Below, in pieces: positions 1 to 8,618 of a stretch of DNA of 64,000 nt. Below the pieces are notes generated by a model, which saw nothing but the letters and a program-made list of their open reading frames with translations, had not been told where the DNA came from and searched no databases. Numbering within the stretch: the stretch's first letter is position 1; the number at the start of each line of letters is the position of its first letter. Both the position numbers and the translations under genes were made by a program. The DNA comes from an uncultured Psychrobacillus sp. (GTDB lineage: Bacteria; Bacillota; Bacilli; Bacillales_A; Planococcaceae). Where the stretch lies: assembly GCA_934234185.1 (NCBI GenBank), contig CAKQHO010000001.1, forward strand, positions 52,589-116,588. Reading direction: 5' to 3'.

Positions 1-730
1 TTTCATCTCCCGCATAAGGTACCATACCGTAAGCAACAACCGTTCCAAAATCGGTTATTGCAATATCAGAAGTACCAGCACCTATGTCCACTAGAGCTAC
101 GTTCAATCTCCTCATGCTAGGAGGTATTAATACATTAATTGCTGCAATTGGTTCTAATGTTAAAGCCTCCATTTTTAAATCTGCGCGTTTTAGGGCAGAA
201 AGAAGAGATTCTACTACGACTCTTGGTAAAAAGGTAGCAATGACCTCTATGGATGCTTCACTGCCTTGTTGATCTACAAGACTGCCGATTTCCTCCCCAT
301 CTAGTTTATAGTAAAGTACACTATAGCCTACACAGTAATAATGACTTAACTTTACATCATCACTTTGAACGAGCAGAGATTGTGCCTTTTGCACAGCAGA
401 TAGCTCTAAGCGGCTTATATCCTCCTCAGAGAAAAGAGGTCTGTTTTTTATGTTAACATTGACAGAAGCTTGTACCGTTTTCAATGCTCTTCCAGCAGCA
501 GCGACGCTAACTTTGCTAAGTGTTCCATATTTTTCTTCCAGCTTTATCTTTATAGAATGAATAACTTCTGCTACTTTGAGCACATTATGTATTTGACCGT
601 CCAGCATAGCACGTTCCTTGTGTTCTTCAACAAGAATGTCTATAACATGAAACGTATCTTCTCTTTCTTCAAGGATAATACCAACAACTGATCTGGTGCC
701 GATATCTAAAGCAAATAATTTGGATGACAT
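1..730 (-). CDS. FtsA/PilM-like actin-fold ATPase, partial (N-terminal 243 codons)
   Basis: The reading frame is open from an ATG at 730 to the window edge, so the C-terminal part lies outside. The N terminus has the phosphate-1 loop of the actin/Hsp70 fold (LDIGTRSVVGI, residues 8-18). A second nucleotide-binding segment (VALVDIGAGTSDIA) lies near residue 220, with an FtsA-like insert between (VSVAAAGRALKT near 69-80). This order fits the FtsA/PilM family. The usual upstream partner of divisome FtsA, ftsZ, is not visible, and the gene sits back to back with aroA. It may be the long FtsA-like paralogue found in some Bacillales rather than the cell-division FtsA. A purine-rich GGTGAGGAAAAGGA precedes the ATG. 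The function is not determined from sequence. Confidence 0.7.
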   Translation of the reverse strand, partial: MSSKLFALDIGTRSVVGIILEEREDTFHVIDILVEEHKERAMLDGQIHNVLKVAEVIHSIKIKLEEKYGTLSKVSVAAAGRALKTVQASVNVNIKNRPLFSEEDISRLELSAVQKAQSLLVQSDDVKLSHYYCVGYSVLYYKLDGEEIGSLVDQQGSEASIEVIATFLPRVVVESLLSALKRADLKMEALTLEPIAAINVLIPPSMRRLNVALVDIGAGTSDIAITDFGTVVAYGMVPYAGDE

Positions 731-786
731 CTTTCCACGTCCTTTTCCTCACCACACTTTAACGAGTTGAATCGCTAAAATAACAC

Positions 787-815
787 GTGACATTCTTAGC
801 TATATTGATTATAAT
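787..815 (+). promoter_or_regulatory. Sigma-A-type promoter of aroA
   Basis: GTGACA (787-792), a 17-bp spacer and a perfect TATAAT (810-815). It is the best sigma-A match in the divergent gap between the FtsA-like gene and aroA. Confidence 0.6.
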
Positions 816-894
816 AATTGTTATATCTAAAAATGTATCATAATTTTCAGTCGATAAAAAGGGTCGTTGGATACTTGAAAGGAGAAAAAATGTT

Positions 895-1980
895 ATGAAA
901 CCAGTAGATTTAGAGGCTCTTAGAAGCCGAGTGGATGATATAAATGTTGAAATTCTTCAGCTTATAAATGAGCGTGCTGAAGTAGTTCGTGAAATTGGTA
1001 AAGTAAAAGAAAAGCAAGGTGTTAATCGCTATGATCCACTTCGCGAAAGACATATGTTGGATCATTTAAAAGAGAACAATAATGGACCACTGCCTCAATC
1101 TACAGTAGAGCATATTTTTAAAGAAATTTTTAAAACAGCTCTTGAGCTTCAAGTAGATGATCAGAAGAAAGCGTTACTTGTATCGCGTAAAAAGAAATCA
1201 GAGGATACTATCGTAACAATTAATGGAGAAGCAATTGGAAATGGTTCTCCTTCATTTGTATTCGGTCCTTGTGCTGTTGAATCGTATACTCAAGTAGCAG
1301 AGGTTGCGGCTGCTATCCAATCAAAAGGATTAAAGTTAATTCGAGGTGGGGCATACAAACCACGAACTTCTCCTTACGACTTCCAAGGTCTTGGATTAGA
1401 AGGGCTAAAAATACTAAAGCAAATTTCTCAGGAATATGGTTTAGCAGTAGTATCAGAAATTGTTACACCAAGTCATTTAGATGAAGCACTCGATTACCTA
1501 GATGTAATACAGGTTGGTGCTCGTAATATGCAAAACTTTGAGCTCTTAAAAGCAGTTGGGTCTATTAATAAACCCGTGCTACTAAAACGAGGAATTGCTG
1601 CTACAATTGATGAATTTATTCATGCAGCAGAGTATATTATTTCTCAAGGAAATGACCAAATTATTCTTTGTGAACGTGGTATTAGAACATATGAAAGAGC
1701 GACAAGAAATACATTAGATATTTCTGCGGTACCAATTCTAAAGCAAGAAACTCATTTACCTGTATTTGTAGACGTTACACATTCTACTGGGCGCAGAGAT
1801 ATCCTACTACCAGCAGCGAAAGCTGCCATTGCAATAGGAGCTGACGGAGTTATGGCAGAGGTGCATCCTGATCCAGCTGTAGCATTATCTGATGCTGCGC
1901 AGCAAATGAACCTCAAACAGTTTGATGAATTTTATGACTCCTTACAAAAATTCATGAAGTCACATGAGATTCATGCTTAA
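895..1980 (+). CDS. aroA: Bifunctional chorismate mutase / DAHP synthase
   Basis: Bifunctional entry enzyme of aromatic amino-acid synthesis. Residues ~1-90 form an AroQ-type chorismate mutase helix bundle ([19 protein letters not shown]). Residues ~105-361 form a DAHP synthase barrel with the FGPCAVES segment (123-130) and [16 protein letters not shown]. It condenses PEP and erythrose-4-phosphate; in B. subtilis the fused mutase domain serves as the feedback sensor for chorismate and prephenate. The 361-aa length is normal for the AroA(Q) type. The start is set by GAAAGGAG upstream; an ATG at 890 is out of frame. It is followed by a strong terminator and then ccpA, the order known from B. 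subtilis. Confidence 0.95.
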   Translation: MKPVDLEALRSRVDDINVEILQLINERAEVVREIGKVKEKQGVNRYDPLRERHMLDHLKENNNGPLPQSTVEHIFKEIFKTALELQVDDQKKALLVSRKKKSEDTIVTINGEAIGNGSPSFVFGPCAVESYTQVAEVAAAIQSKGLKLIRGGAYKPRTSPYDFQGLGLEGLKILKQISQEYGLAVVSEIVTPSHLDEALDYLDVIQVGARNMQNFELLKAVGSINKPVLLKRGIAATIDEFIHAAEYIISQGNDQIILCERGIRTYERATRNTLDISAVPILKQETHLPVFVDVTHSTGRRDILLPAAKAAIAIGADGVMAEVHPDPAVALSDAAQQMNLKQFDEFYDSLQKFMKSHEIHA

Positions 1981-1995
1981 AAAGACAGAATCGTC

Positions 1996-2027
1996 ACAAA
2001 ACCGACTCTTATAGGAGTCGGTTTTGT
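1996..2027 (+). terminator. Rho-independent terminator after aroA
   Basis: Perfect 13-bp inverted repeat (acaaaaccgactc / gagtcggttttgt) with a 6-nt loop and T-rich 3' arm, 16 nt after the aroA stop. Confidence 0.85.
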
Positions 2028-2035
2028 TAATTTAA

Positions 2036-2065
2036 TTGAAAGTTAGAAGGGATATCAAGTATTAT
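2036..2065 (+). promoter_or_regulatory. Probable sigma-A promoter of ccpA
   Basis: TTGAAA (2036-2041), an 18-bp spacer and TATTAT (2060-2065), just after the aroA terminator. It suggests ccpA has its own transcript. Confidence 0.5.
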
Positions 2066-2104
2066 TTATTATATAAGCAAATTTATGTTAAAGGAGGGTG
2101 AGCG

Positions 2105-3103
2105 ATGACAATTACAATTTATGATGTAGCAAGGGAAGCAAATGTCTCCATGGCTACAGTTTCACGTGTAGTAAATGGCAACCAAAATGTAAAGCCGGCA
2201 ACGCGCCAAAAGGTACTTGCTGTCATTGAACGTTTAGATTATCGCCCAAATGCAGTAGCAAGAGGCTTGGCAAGTAAAAAGACGAAAACAGTAGGAGTTA
2301 TTATTCCTGATATATCAAATGTGTTTTATGCTGAGTTGGTGCGTGGTATTGAGGATATAGCTACCATGTATCGCTATAATATAATTTTGACAAATTCTGA
2401 TCAACAGGAAGATAAAGAGGTACAGTTGCTCACCACATTATTAAGTAAGCAAGTGGACGGTATTGTCATGATGAGTGATGAGGTTTCTCCTGAGATATTA
2501 AAAGAAATGGAAAGGGCCGATGTTCCAATCGTTTTAGCCGGAACTATAGAGAATAGTCAATCGTTTCCATCAGTGAATATCGAATACCGAGATGCTGCAG
2601 CAGAGGCTGTTAATCGTGTAATAAAAAATGGACACACAAGGATTGCCTTTATATCTGGGTCGATGTCTTCTACGATTAACCGTGAGTATAAGCTTGCAGG
2701 GTATAAGGATGCACTTAATGATGCGAAGATTGAAATAGATAACGATTTAATCGTTTGGGTGGATAATACTTACGATGATGGGCTAACTGCGTGGGAGCAG
2801 CTCCAAGGAATAGAAAATCCTCCAACTGCTTTTTTTGCAGGAAGCGATGAAATAGCAATAGGGTTAATACACGGAGCGTTAGATAGTGACAAAAAGGTAC
2901 CAGAGGAAATAGAAGTAATAAGCTTTGAAAACTCTAAATTAGCCCGAATGGTACGTCCACAGCTAACTAGTGTAGTTTTACCCCTCTATGATATAGGAGC
3001 CGTGTCAATGAGGCTGCTAACTAAGTTTATGAATAAAGAAAAAATAGAAGAACAAACTGTCATACTTCCTTATCGAATTGAAGAAAGAAGCTCTGTTAAA
3101 TAA
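2105..3103 (+). CDS. ccpA: Catabolite control protein A (LacI family)
   Basis: Global carbon catabolite regulator that binds cre sites with HPr-Ser46-P. The N terminus is a LacI-type helix-turn-helix plus hinge ([21 protein letters not shown], then [18 protein letters not shown]). It is followed by the periplasmic-binding-protein-like core to residue 332, which is the family's standard length. The order aroA-ccpA and the close match through the DNA-binding region and core ([15 protein letters not shown]) separate it from other LacI regulators. AAAGGAGGGTGA precedes the ATG. Several candidate targets lie in this window: 16793 (perfect cre), 47614 (citZ) and 5718 (acu/acs). Confidence 0.95.
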   Translation: MTITIYDVAREANVSMATVSRVVNGNQNVKPATRQKVLAVIERLDYRPNAVARGLASKKTKTVGVIIPDISNVFYAELVRGIEDIATMYRYNIILTNSDQQEDKEVQLLTTLLSKQVDGIVMMSDEVSPEILKEMERADVPIVLAGTIENSQSFPSVNIEYRDAAAEAVNRVIKNGHTRIAFISGSMSSTINREYKLAGYKDALNDAKIEIDNDLIVWVDNTYDDGLTAWEQLQGIENPPTAFFAGSDEIAIGLIHGALDSDKKVPEEIEVISFENSKLARMVRPQLTSVVLPLYDIGAVSMRLLTKFMNKEKIEEQTVILPYRIEERSSVK

Positions 3104-3197
3104 AAAAACGGGAGTTTTAACTGATGTACGTAAAATATAAAAAGTGAGGACGTGATTTCACGAACTCACTTTTTATTATGGTGCTTAATGCTTTTAA

Positions 3198-4352
3198 TCA
3201 TTGATTCCTTAGAATATAGAGTGCTTTATCTAGCATTTGTTTGTTTTTTTCCATAATCTCTAGTTTCCTAGGTATAGGTTCATATAAAGGATTTGGATCC
3301 ATCCAGGTTGGTATAAAAGGAACTGGTGAGTCTGTTTCCCACCGATCAAGCCATGCCTGTGGCAAAGTCTCTTTCGGTATACTTATATCGTTCATTTCCA
3401 TCCAAAGCATAGACCAAGCTCTAGGTACTACTCTCCAAATATCATATCCGCCGCCGCCTACAGCTATCCATCTTCCTTCACAATATTTATGGGCAAGCTC
3501 ATGAGCAAGCTTGGGTATTTCCTTATATATATTCATCGTGCCATAAAGATGAGTCAATGGATCGAAATAGTGAGCATCTGCACCATTTTGACTTAAAATT
3601 ACATCTGGTTTAAACGATTCTACTATTTCTTTAAAGGCAGTCTGGTAGATTTCTAAAAAAGATTCATCCTCAGTAAATGCGTCTATTGGGAAATTGAAGG
3701 AGGTACCATAGCCTTGACCTGAACCTCTTTCTGTTATGTTTCCTGTTCCTGGGAATAGGTATCTTCCTGTTTCATGAATGGAAATGGTACAAACATTTGG
3801 ATCCTCGTAAAAACTCCATTGAACACCATCCCCATGATGAGCATCTGTGTCTATGTACAATACGCGTGCATTGTATTTTTCTTGCATATATTTAATTGCT
3901 ACTGAACTATCATTATAAACACAAAAACCGGAAGCTCTTCCCTTAAAGCCATGATGAAGCCCACCACCCAAATTGACAGCATGGTTCGCTTTTCCTTCCA
4001 TGACGTAATCTACGGCGGTTAATGTACCACCTACTAGTCTAGCACTTGCCTCGTGCATATTCGGAAAAATAGGAGTATCTTCAGTACCTATTCCGTAACT
4101 TTCATAGATAGAAGAGTCTCCAGTCTCCTTACTTGCTTGCTTTACAACTTCAATGTAATGAGGATCATGTATTAAGCTTAGCTCATCATCCGTGGCAATT
4201 CTAGGTGGTACTATATCCGATAAAGATAGGGCATTTATTTCCTTCAGCAAGTCAACTGTTAACATTAGTCTCTTTTGATTGAAGGGATGATTGTCTGAAA
4301 ATTTATACCCTAACTGGTTTTCTGAAAAGACAAATACTGCATTTTTTTTCAT
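3198..4352 (-). CDS. acuC: Acetoin utilization protein AcuC, histone-deacetylase-fold lysine deacetylase
   Basis: Zn-dependent class I/II deacetylase-like enzyme of 384 aa. The active-site motifs are present: the catalytic His pair in GGGLHHG (near 129-135) and the metal ligands in DTDAHHGDG (168-176). In B. subtilis AcuC removes the acetyl group that AcuA places on acetyl-CoA synthetase; here its neighbours are the same. The ATG overlaps the acuB stop by 4 nt (ATGA), implying translational coupling. It is the last gene of acuABC, running opposite to acsA. Confidence 0.93.
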   Translation of the reverse strand: MKKNAVFVFSENQLGYKFSDNHPFNQKRLMLTVDLLKEINALSLSDIVPPRIATDDELSLIHDPHYIEVVKQASKETGDSSIYESYGIGTEDTPIFPNMHEASARLVGGTLTAVDYVMEGKANHAVNLGGGLHHGFKGRASGFCVYNDSSVAIKYMQEKYNARVLYIDTDAHHGDGVQWSFYEDPNVCTISIHETGRYLFPGTGNITERGSGQGYGTSFNFPIDAFTEDESFLEIYQTAFKEIVESFKPDVILSQNGADAHYFDPLTHLYGTMNIYKEIPKLAHELAHKYCEGRWIAVGGGGYDIWRVVPRAWSMLWMEMNDISIPKETLPQAWLDRWETDSPVPFIPTWMDPNPLYEPIPRKLEIMEKNKQMLDKALYILRNQ

Positions 4353-4993
4353 AGAGCTTTTCCTGGGAAGCTAGGCCAAAGAACTTCAAAGCCTTCAGCT
4401 TTTAATGCATCTACCAGTCGAGTAGGATTCATTGTCTTTATTCGAATTACCAGTATTTTGTTATGTTCATTTTCTTTATCGGGATATACCAGTACGCTTA
4501 GTACATTAATCTTATGTTCGTAAAATAGCTTGGAAACCTCAAATAACACACCTGTCCTATCAGGTACTCGTAATTCTAGCTGCGAGCCTGGCTGATGAAC
4601 TCCAGTAAGCTCGATAAACTTATATAGCAAATCGGACTCTGTAATCATTCCGACTAATTTACCTTGACTTGTAATAGGTAGGCAGCCGATGCGATTATCG
4701 TAAAAGATGCATGCTGTCTCCTCGACAAAGTCTAATGGATGTCCAGTAATAGGATTTTTGGTCATTATTTGCGCTAACGAGTAATTTAAAATTTCTATAT
4801 CTTGATTTCCTAGGGATGATGGGGTAGCCTCTTTTAAATCTCGATCTGTCACCACTCCAATTACCTCATTTTGTTCATTAGTTATAGGTATGTGCCTGAT
4901 CCTCTTCTCCTTCAAAAGTTGAAGAGCATCCTTAATAGTATTAGATGGAGATAAGGTAGGTACGGATTTATTCATAATCTCTTCTACAAGCAT
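4349..4993 (-). CDS. acuB: AcuB, tandem CBS plus ACT domain protein
   Basis: 214 aa. Two CBS motifs cover residues ~1-130 (each with a GVVTDRDL or GMITESDL type turn). A C-terminal ACT domain begins near 137 (LELRVPDRTGVLFEVSKLF). The domain pair suggests ligand sensing, but the biochemical role of AcuB is not established. It lies between acuA and acuC in a single operon, with AAAGGAG before the ATG and a 4-nt overlap with acuC. Confidence 0.9.
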   Translation of the reverse strand: MLVEEIMNKSVPTLSPSNTIKDALQLLKEKRIRHIPITNEQNEVIGVVTDRDLKEATPSSLGNQDIEILNYSLAQIMTKNPITGHPLDFVEETACIFYDNRIGCLPITSQGKLVGMITESDLLYKFIELTGVHQPGSQLELRVPDRTGVLFEVSKLFYEHKINVLSVLVYPDKENEHNKILVIRIKTMNPTRLVDALKAEGFEVLWPSFPGKAL

Positions 4994-5029
4994 ATTAGCA
5001 AACTCCTTTATAAAGAAAGTTAAGACGTT

Positions 5030-5662
5030 TTAATACATAAAACGGTTCATAAAGCGAAGCTGATCAAACTTTTCAATAGAATCTCTGTCTACTCTTTTTC
5101 CTATTTTCGCCATTAAGCAATTTGCTGGGTGGGAGCTAATCTCTGGGTCATCAGTTGCATAGTATTCCAATCCACCAGCTTGCATCATCTTTTCCATCAT
5201 TTTACGATACTCCCAAACATTAAGGCCTGTGCCTTTTAAATCCCAATGCCAATAATATTCTGTTGTTATTGTAATATAATCTTCCATAGCGTCATCCATC
5301 ATAGAGACTCGCAGCAGCTCTTTCCCGACTCCAGTTCCTCTAAACTTAGGAATTACCTCTATGGCCCCAAGCTCTATTAAATTTTCCATATTACCCTGAG
5401 ACCATCTTTCTAAAGGATCAGGGTGTAAAAAAGTGCTATAGCCAACAACAGTATCCTCTTCTCGCACAATAATAATTCTGCCTTCTGGCAAATTAGCAAT
5501 TTCAATTAGGGCCTTATGCTGTTGTTCAGGAGCACGAAAAGCTACTAGGTCCTCATGGAAAGCTAGGCGAGCAAGCTGTTCTGAAGGAATAGGTCCCTCA
5601 ACAGTAACAAGGCCATTTCTAGTCTCCTTTTTAACAGCGTAATATGTTTTTTTGTGTTCCAC
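5030..5662 (-). CDS. acuA: Protein acetyltransferase AcuA (GNAT)
   Basis: GNAT-fold N-acetyltransferase. The family acetylates the active-site lysine of acetyl-CoA synthetase and so inactivates it. The acetyl-CoA loop is visible as PKFRGTGVGKELL. I chose the GTG at 5662 rather than the ATG at 5689: it gives MEHKKTYY..., matching the N terminus I recall for B. subtilis AcuA, and a 210-aa protein of the family length. AGGTGGTGA also sits 5-7 nt upstream of it. First gene of acuABC; it points away from its substrate gene acsA across a short intergenic region with a cre-like sequence. Confidence 0.9.
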   Translation of the reverse strand: MEHKKTYYAVKKETRNGLVTVEGPIPSEQLARLAFHEDLVAFRAPEQQHKALIEIANLPEGRIIIVREEDTVVGYSTFLHPDPLERWSQGNMENLIELGAIEVIPKFRGTGVGKELLRVSMMDDAMEDYITITTEYYWHWDLKGTGLNVWEYRKMMEKMMQAGGLEYYATDDPEISSHPANCLMAKIGKRVDRDSIEKFDQLRFMNRFMY

Positions 5663-5717
5663 AAATTCACCACCTATAAATTGTTCCATTGTCTATCATT
5701 ATACATGAAACAGAAGA

Positions 5718-5733
5718 AAGAAAGCGATTTCTA
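5718..5733. promoter_or_regulatory. Candidate cre (CcpA) site between acuA and acsA
   Basis: AAGAAAGCGATTTCTA matches the cre consensus WTGNNARCGNWWWCAW at all but two positions and is centred on a GAAAGCGATTTC inverted repeat. B. subtilis acuABC and acsA are known CcpA targets, and the position between the divergent starts fits, but the match is imperfect. Confidence 0.45.
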
Positions 5734-5834
5734 TCTAAAATCTAACCGAACATTCAAAAAAGTGAAAACATTGGCATAAGATAAATAGAGTATTGTAGAA
5801 TAAAAGAGTAAAGTGATAGAAAGGGTGAATTGGG

Positions 5835-7553
5835 ATGAAAATTGAAATGCTACAAGTAGTCGAAGGGGATTATCAATTAAAGGACTATGACGCTGCATTA
5901 GAGAATTTTAATTGGAAGGACGTGGAAAATGATTTTTCTTGGTATGAGACTGGGAAAGTCAATATGGCGTACGAAGCCATTGATAGACATGCTGAGTCCG
6001 ATAAGAAAGACAAAGTAGCTCTCTATTATCAAGATGCCGATCGAAAAGAATCTTATACTTTTGATGAAATGAAGAATTGGTCAAACAAAGCTGCAAACGT
6101 TTACAAAAACACCTCTTCTTTAACAAAGGGAGATCGCTTATTCATATTCATGCCAAGGTCTCCAGAGCTCTATTTTGCACTTCTAGGAGCCTTAAAGAAT
6201 GGACTAATTGTTGGACCATTGTTTGAAGCATTCATGGAAGGAGCAGTTTATGATCGTTTAATGGATAGTGAAGCAAAAGCAATCGTAACTACTCCAGAAC
6301 TATTAAATAGAATACCATTAGATAAACTTCCGGCTCTTGAAACAGTCTATCTTGTTGGAGAAGATATTAATGAAACAGAAAAGTTTATTGACTTCAACAA
6401 AGCTTTAGAAAAGGCTTCCGATGAATTTGAGATGGTTTGGGTTGATAAAGAAGACGGATTAATTTTACATTATACATCAGGTTCAACTGGCAAACCAAAA
6501 GGAATTCTTCATGTACATTATGCAATGGTCCATCACTATCAAACAATGAAATGGGTAATGGACATTCGAGAGGAGGATGTATATTGGTGTACAGCTGACC
6601 CAGGCTGGGTTACAGGAACCTCTTATGGCATATTTGGACCATGGTTGGCAGGAACAACATCCCTGATATTAGGTGGACGTTTTTCTCCGGATGCCTGGTA
6701 TCAGGCAATTGAGGACTATAAGATAACAGTATGGTATAGCGCTCCAACTGCTTTTCGTATGCTAATGGGGGCAGGAGAAGGATTTGTGAAAAAGTATGAT
6801 TTATCTTCTTTGAGACATGTCCTTTCCGTTGGTGAGCCTTTAAATCCAGAAGTTATTAAATGGGGTATGCAAGTATTTAATAAGCGAATACACGACACAT
6901 GGTGGATGACTGAAACCGGAGGTCAAATGATTTGCAACTTTGGTTGCTTACCTATTAAACCAGGCTCTATGGGGAAACCGCTCCCGGGAGTAAAGGCAGC
7001 CATTATTGATAACAATGGAAATGAGGTTCCTCCATTTACTATGGGAAATCTCGCAATTAAAAAAGGTTGGCCATCTATGATGCGCCAAGTATGGAGAAAT
7101 AAAGAAAAATTTGAGTCTTACTTTATCAATGATGAATGGTACTTCTCAGGGGATTCTGCATATATGGATGATGATGGGTACTTCTGGTTCCAGGGGCGTG
7201 TAGATGATGTAATTATGACTTCTGGAGAGCGTGTGGGACCGTTTGAAGTAGAAAGCAAGCTTATCGAGCATCCTGCCATTTTAGAAGCAGGGGTTATAGG
7301 GAAGCCTGACCCTGTTCGTGGGGAAATCATCAAAGCATTTGTAGCCTTGAACGAGGGATATGAGCCATCGGATGAATTGATTGAGGAAATCCAACAGTTT
7401 GTAAAGAAAGGTCTTGCAGCTCATGCTGCACCTAGGGAGATTGAATTTAAGGATAAGCTTCCTAAAACTAGAAGTGGTAAAATTATGCGCCGTGTTTTAA
7501 AGGCATGGGAGCTTCAATTACCAACTGGTGACCTTTCCACTATGGAAGATTAA
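5835..7553 (+). CDS. acsA: Acetyl-CoA synthetase (AMP-forming)
   Basis: Activates acetate to acetyl-CoA via acetyl-AMP (ANL superfamily), 572 aa. Visible motifs are the P-loop YTSGSTGKPKG (A3), the A5-type YWCTADPGWVTG / WWMTETGGQ region, the hinge WYFSGDSAYMDDDGYFWFQGR, and the A10 lysine in PKTRSGKIMRR. Counting back from the C terminus places this lysine at residue 549, the same number as the AcuA-acetylated residue in B. subtilis AcsA. Divergent acuABC encodes the matching acetyltransferase and deacetylase. AAAGGGTGAATTGGG precedes the ATG. A strong terminator follows. Confidence 0.95.
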   Translation: MKIEMLQVVEGDYQLKDYDAALENFNWKDVENDFSWYETGKVNMAYEAIDRHAESDKKDKVALYYQDADRKESYTFDEMKNWSNKAANVYKNTSSLTKGDRLFIFMPRSPELYFALLGALKNGLIVGPLFEAFMEGAVYDRLMDSEAKAIVTTPELLNRIPLDKLPALETVYLVGEDINETEKFIDFNKALEKASDEFEMVWVDKEDGLILHYTSGSTGKPKGILHVHYAMVHHYQTMKWVMDIREEDVYWCTADPGWVTGTSYGIFGPWLAGTTSLILGGRFSPDAWYQAIEDYKITVWYSAPTAFRMLMGAGEGFVKKYDLSSLRHVLSVGEPLNPEVIKWGMQVFNKRIHDTWWMTETGGQMICNFGCLPIKPGSMGKPLPGVKAAIIDNNGNEVPPFTMGNLAIKKGWPSMMRQVWRNKEKFESYFINDEWYFSGDSAYMDDDGYFWFQGRVDDVIMTSGERVGPFEVESKLIEHPAILEAGVIGKPDPVRGEIIKAFVALNEGYEPSDELIEEIQQFVKKGLAAHAAPREIEFKDKLPKTRSGKIMRRVLKAWELQLPTGDLSTMED

Positions 7554-7561
7554 TAGAATGT

Positions 7562-7604
7562 AAAGGGCTAAACTAAGCTGTTCTTAGTTTAGCCCTTTTT
7601 TTAA
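7562..7604 (+). terminator. Terminator after acsA
   Basis: Perfect 16-bp stem (7562-7577 with 7583-7598), 5-nt loop, then a run of T. Confidence 0.92.
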
Positions 7605-7609
7605 AAGAA

Positions 7610-7960
7610 GAGAAACTTATAACTTTTTCTTCCATGTACCCATTGTGAGGGTGCTGGTACAGTGAGGATGTGAGAAAGGGCCTTTCACACCCTGCATTTT
7701 TTGTATCTTTTATATCCATTGTGCCGCACTTTTCCCAGGTACGGCTTGAGCTCTGCTCACTTTGGGAGCTTCCTTGTATTGTTCCTACAGAAGTCGTTGC
7801 CCCCCCATTCTAATCTACTTTCCACTTATGATAGCTCCTTGTCTCTTAAGGTCAAATGAGTAACGACTTTGATGACTGAGAGGCTGCCTCCTCGCCGTAT
7901 TCCATTTGCTTGTCGGGGCAGAACAGGCGCTTGCGCATTTCTTAATTGTAACTTATTTGT
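7610..7960. other. Long non-coding gap, visibly GC-richer than its surroundings; possible repeat element or RNA
   Basis: No convincing reading frame with a ribosome-binding site. Three pieces of structure are visible. AGGGTG (from 7649) and CACCCT (near 7688) can pair, followed by GCATTTTTTG, a terminator-like end. AAGTCGTT (7791-7798) and AACGACTT (7862-7869) form an inverted repeat around ~65 nt. A C/G-rich tail (7885-7940) contains GCTTGTCGGGG and AGGCGCTTGCGC. The tail resembles dispersed intergenic repeats of Bacillales as I remember them, but this is unverified. Confidence 0.35.
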
Positions 7961-7995
7961 CTTGGATTATGTCTAATAAATACAGGGGGGAGAAA

Positions 7996-8550
7996 ATGCG
8001 ACTTTTTATAATTATCATTCTAGGAATGTTATTAAGTGCCTGTGGAACGCAAGAAACGAAGACAGAGGAACCTACTCAACTAGCTTCCAATGATCTTATT
8101 AGCTCTAGTGAGTCTCAAGAGGATAAGTTTACTTTAAGATTGGTAAGTGAAAAAGAACAGTATAAAGTTGGAGAACCATTAAACATTGTTGCAAAGCTAA
8201 CTTATCATGGAGAAGAAGATATTACAATAGGTCATGGCGGTTCTTGGGTGGCTTTAAGTACGACCAATTTATCGAAGGGTTATAATTTTGGTTCGGCGAT
8301 GGATACACCATATATATCCAGAGAAATCCAAAGCAAACAAACCATTCGGAAGCTGTACCAATTTTCTGGAGGTACTTATCATGAAGGCATGGGTGGCACG
8401 CCTTTTTCAGAAGAGGAGTTTTTGGAAATGTCAAAAGGAAAATTCCCACCTGGGATTTATAAAATTGAGGCTGCAACTGATTTTGTGATTGAAGGCAATG
8501 ATAAAAAATATAGTCTAAAGGGAAAAGTAATTTTTGAGGTGATAGAATAA
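7996..8550 (+). CDS. Predicted lipoprotein of unknown function
   Basis: 184 aa from the ATG at 7996, which has a strong GGGGGGAG 4 nt upstream. An in-frame upstream extension to 7906 lacks such a site. The N terminus is a lipoprotein signal peptide: MR, a hydrophobic stretch, then the lipobox LLSAC with cysteine at 16. A short Glu/Thr linker follows. The mature region (~50-184) is rich in beta-strand patterns (LRLVSEKEQYKVGEPLNIVAKL... and a closing KGKVIFEVIE), suggesting an Ig-like or BsuPI-like sandwich. I do not recognise the family. It is monocistronic, ending in a terminator shared with the PBP gene. Confidence 0.75.
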   Translation: MRLFIIIILGMLLSACGTQETKTEEPTQLASNDLISSSESQEDKFTLRLVSEKEQYKVGEPLNIVAKLTYHGEEDITIGHGGSWVALSTTNLSKGYNFGSAMDTPYISREIQSKQTIRKLYQFSGGTYHEGMGGTPFSEEEFLEMSKGKFPPGIYKIEAATDFVIEGNDKKYSLKGKVIFEVIE

Positions 8551-8559
8551 TAAAAATAA

Positions 8560-8604
8560 AAAGAGTATAAATACATTCAATTGAGGAATGTATTTATACT
8601 CTTT
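8560..8604. terminator. Bidirectional terminator between the lipoprotein and PBP genes
   Basis: 19-bp perfect stem (8560-8578 with 8586-8604) with A/T tracts on both sides. It serves the convergent genes. Confidence 0.88.
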
Positions 8605-8618
8605 AAATTATTTTTGTG

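Noticed and set aside
5771..5801. acsA promoter TTGGCA...TAGAAT
   Set aside because: The spacing is 19 bp, too long for confidence; no better -10/-35 pair was found, so no promoter is listed.
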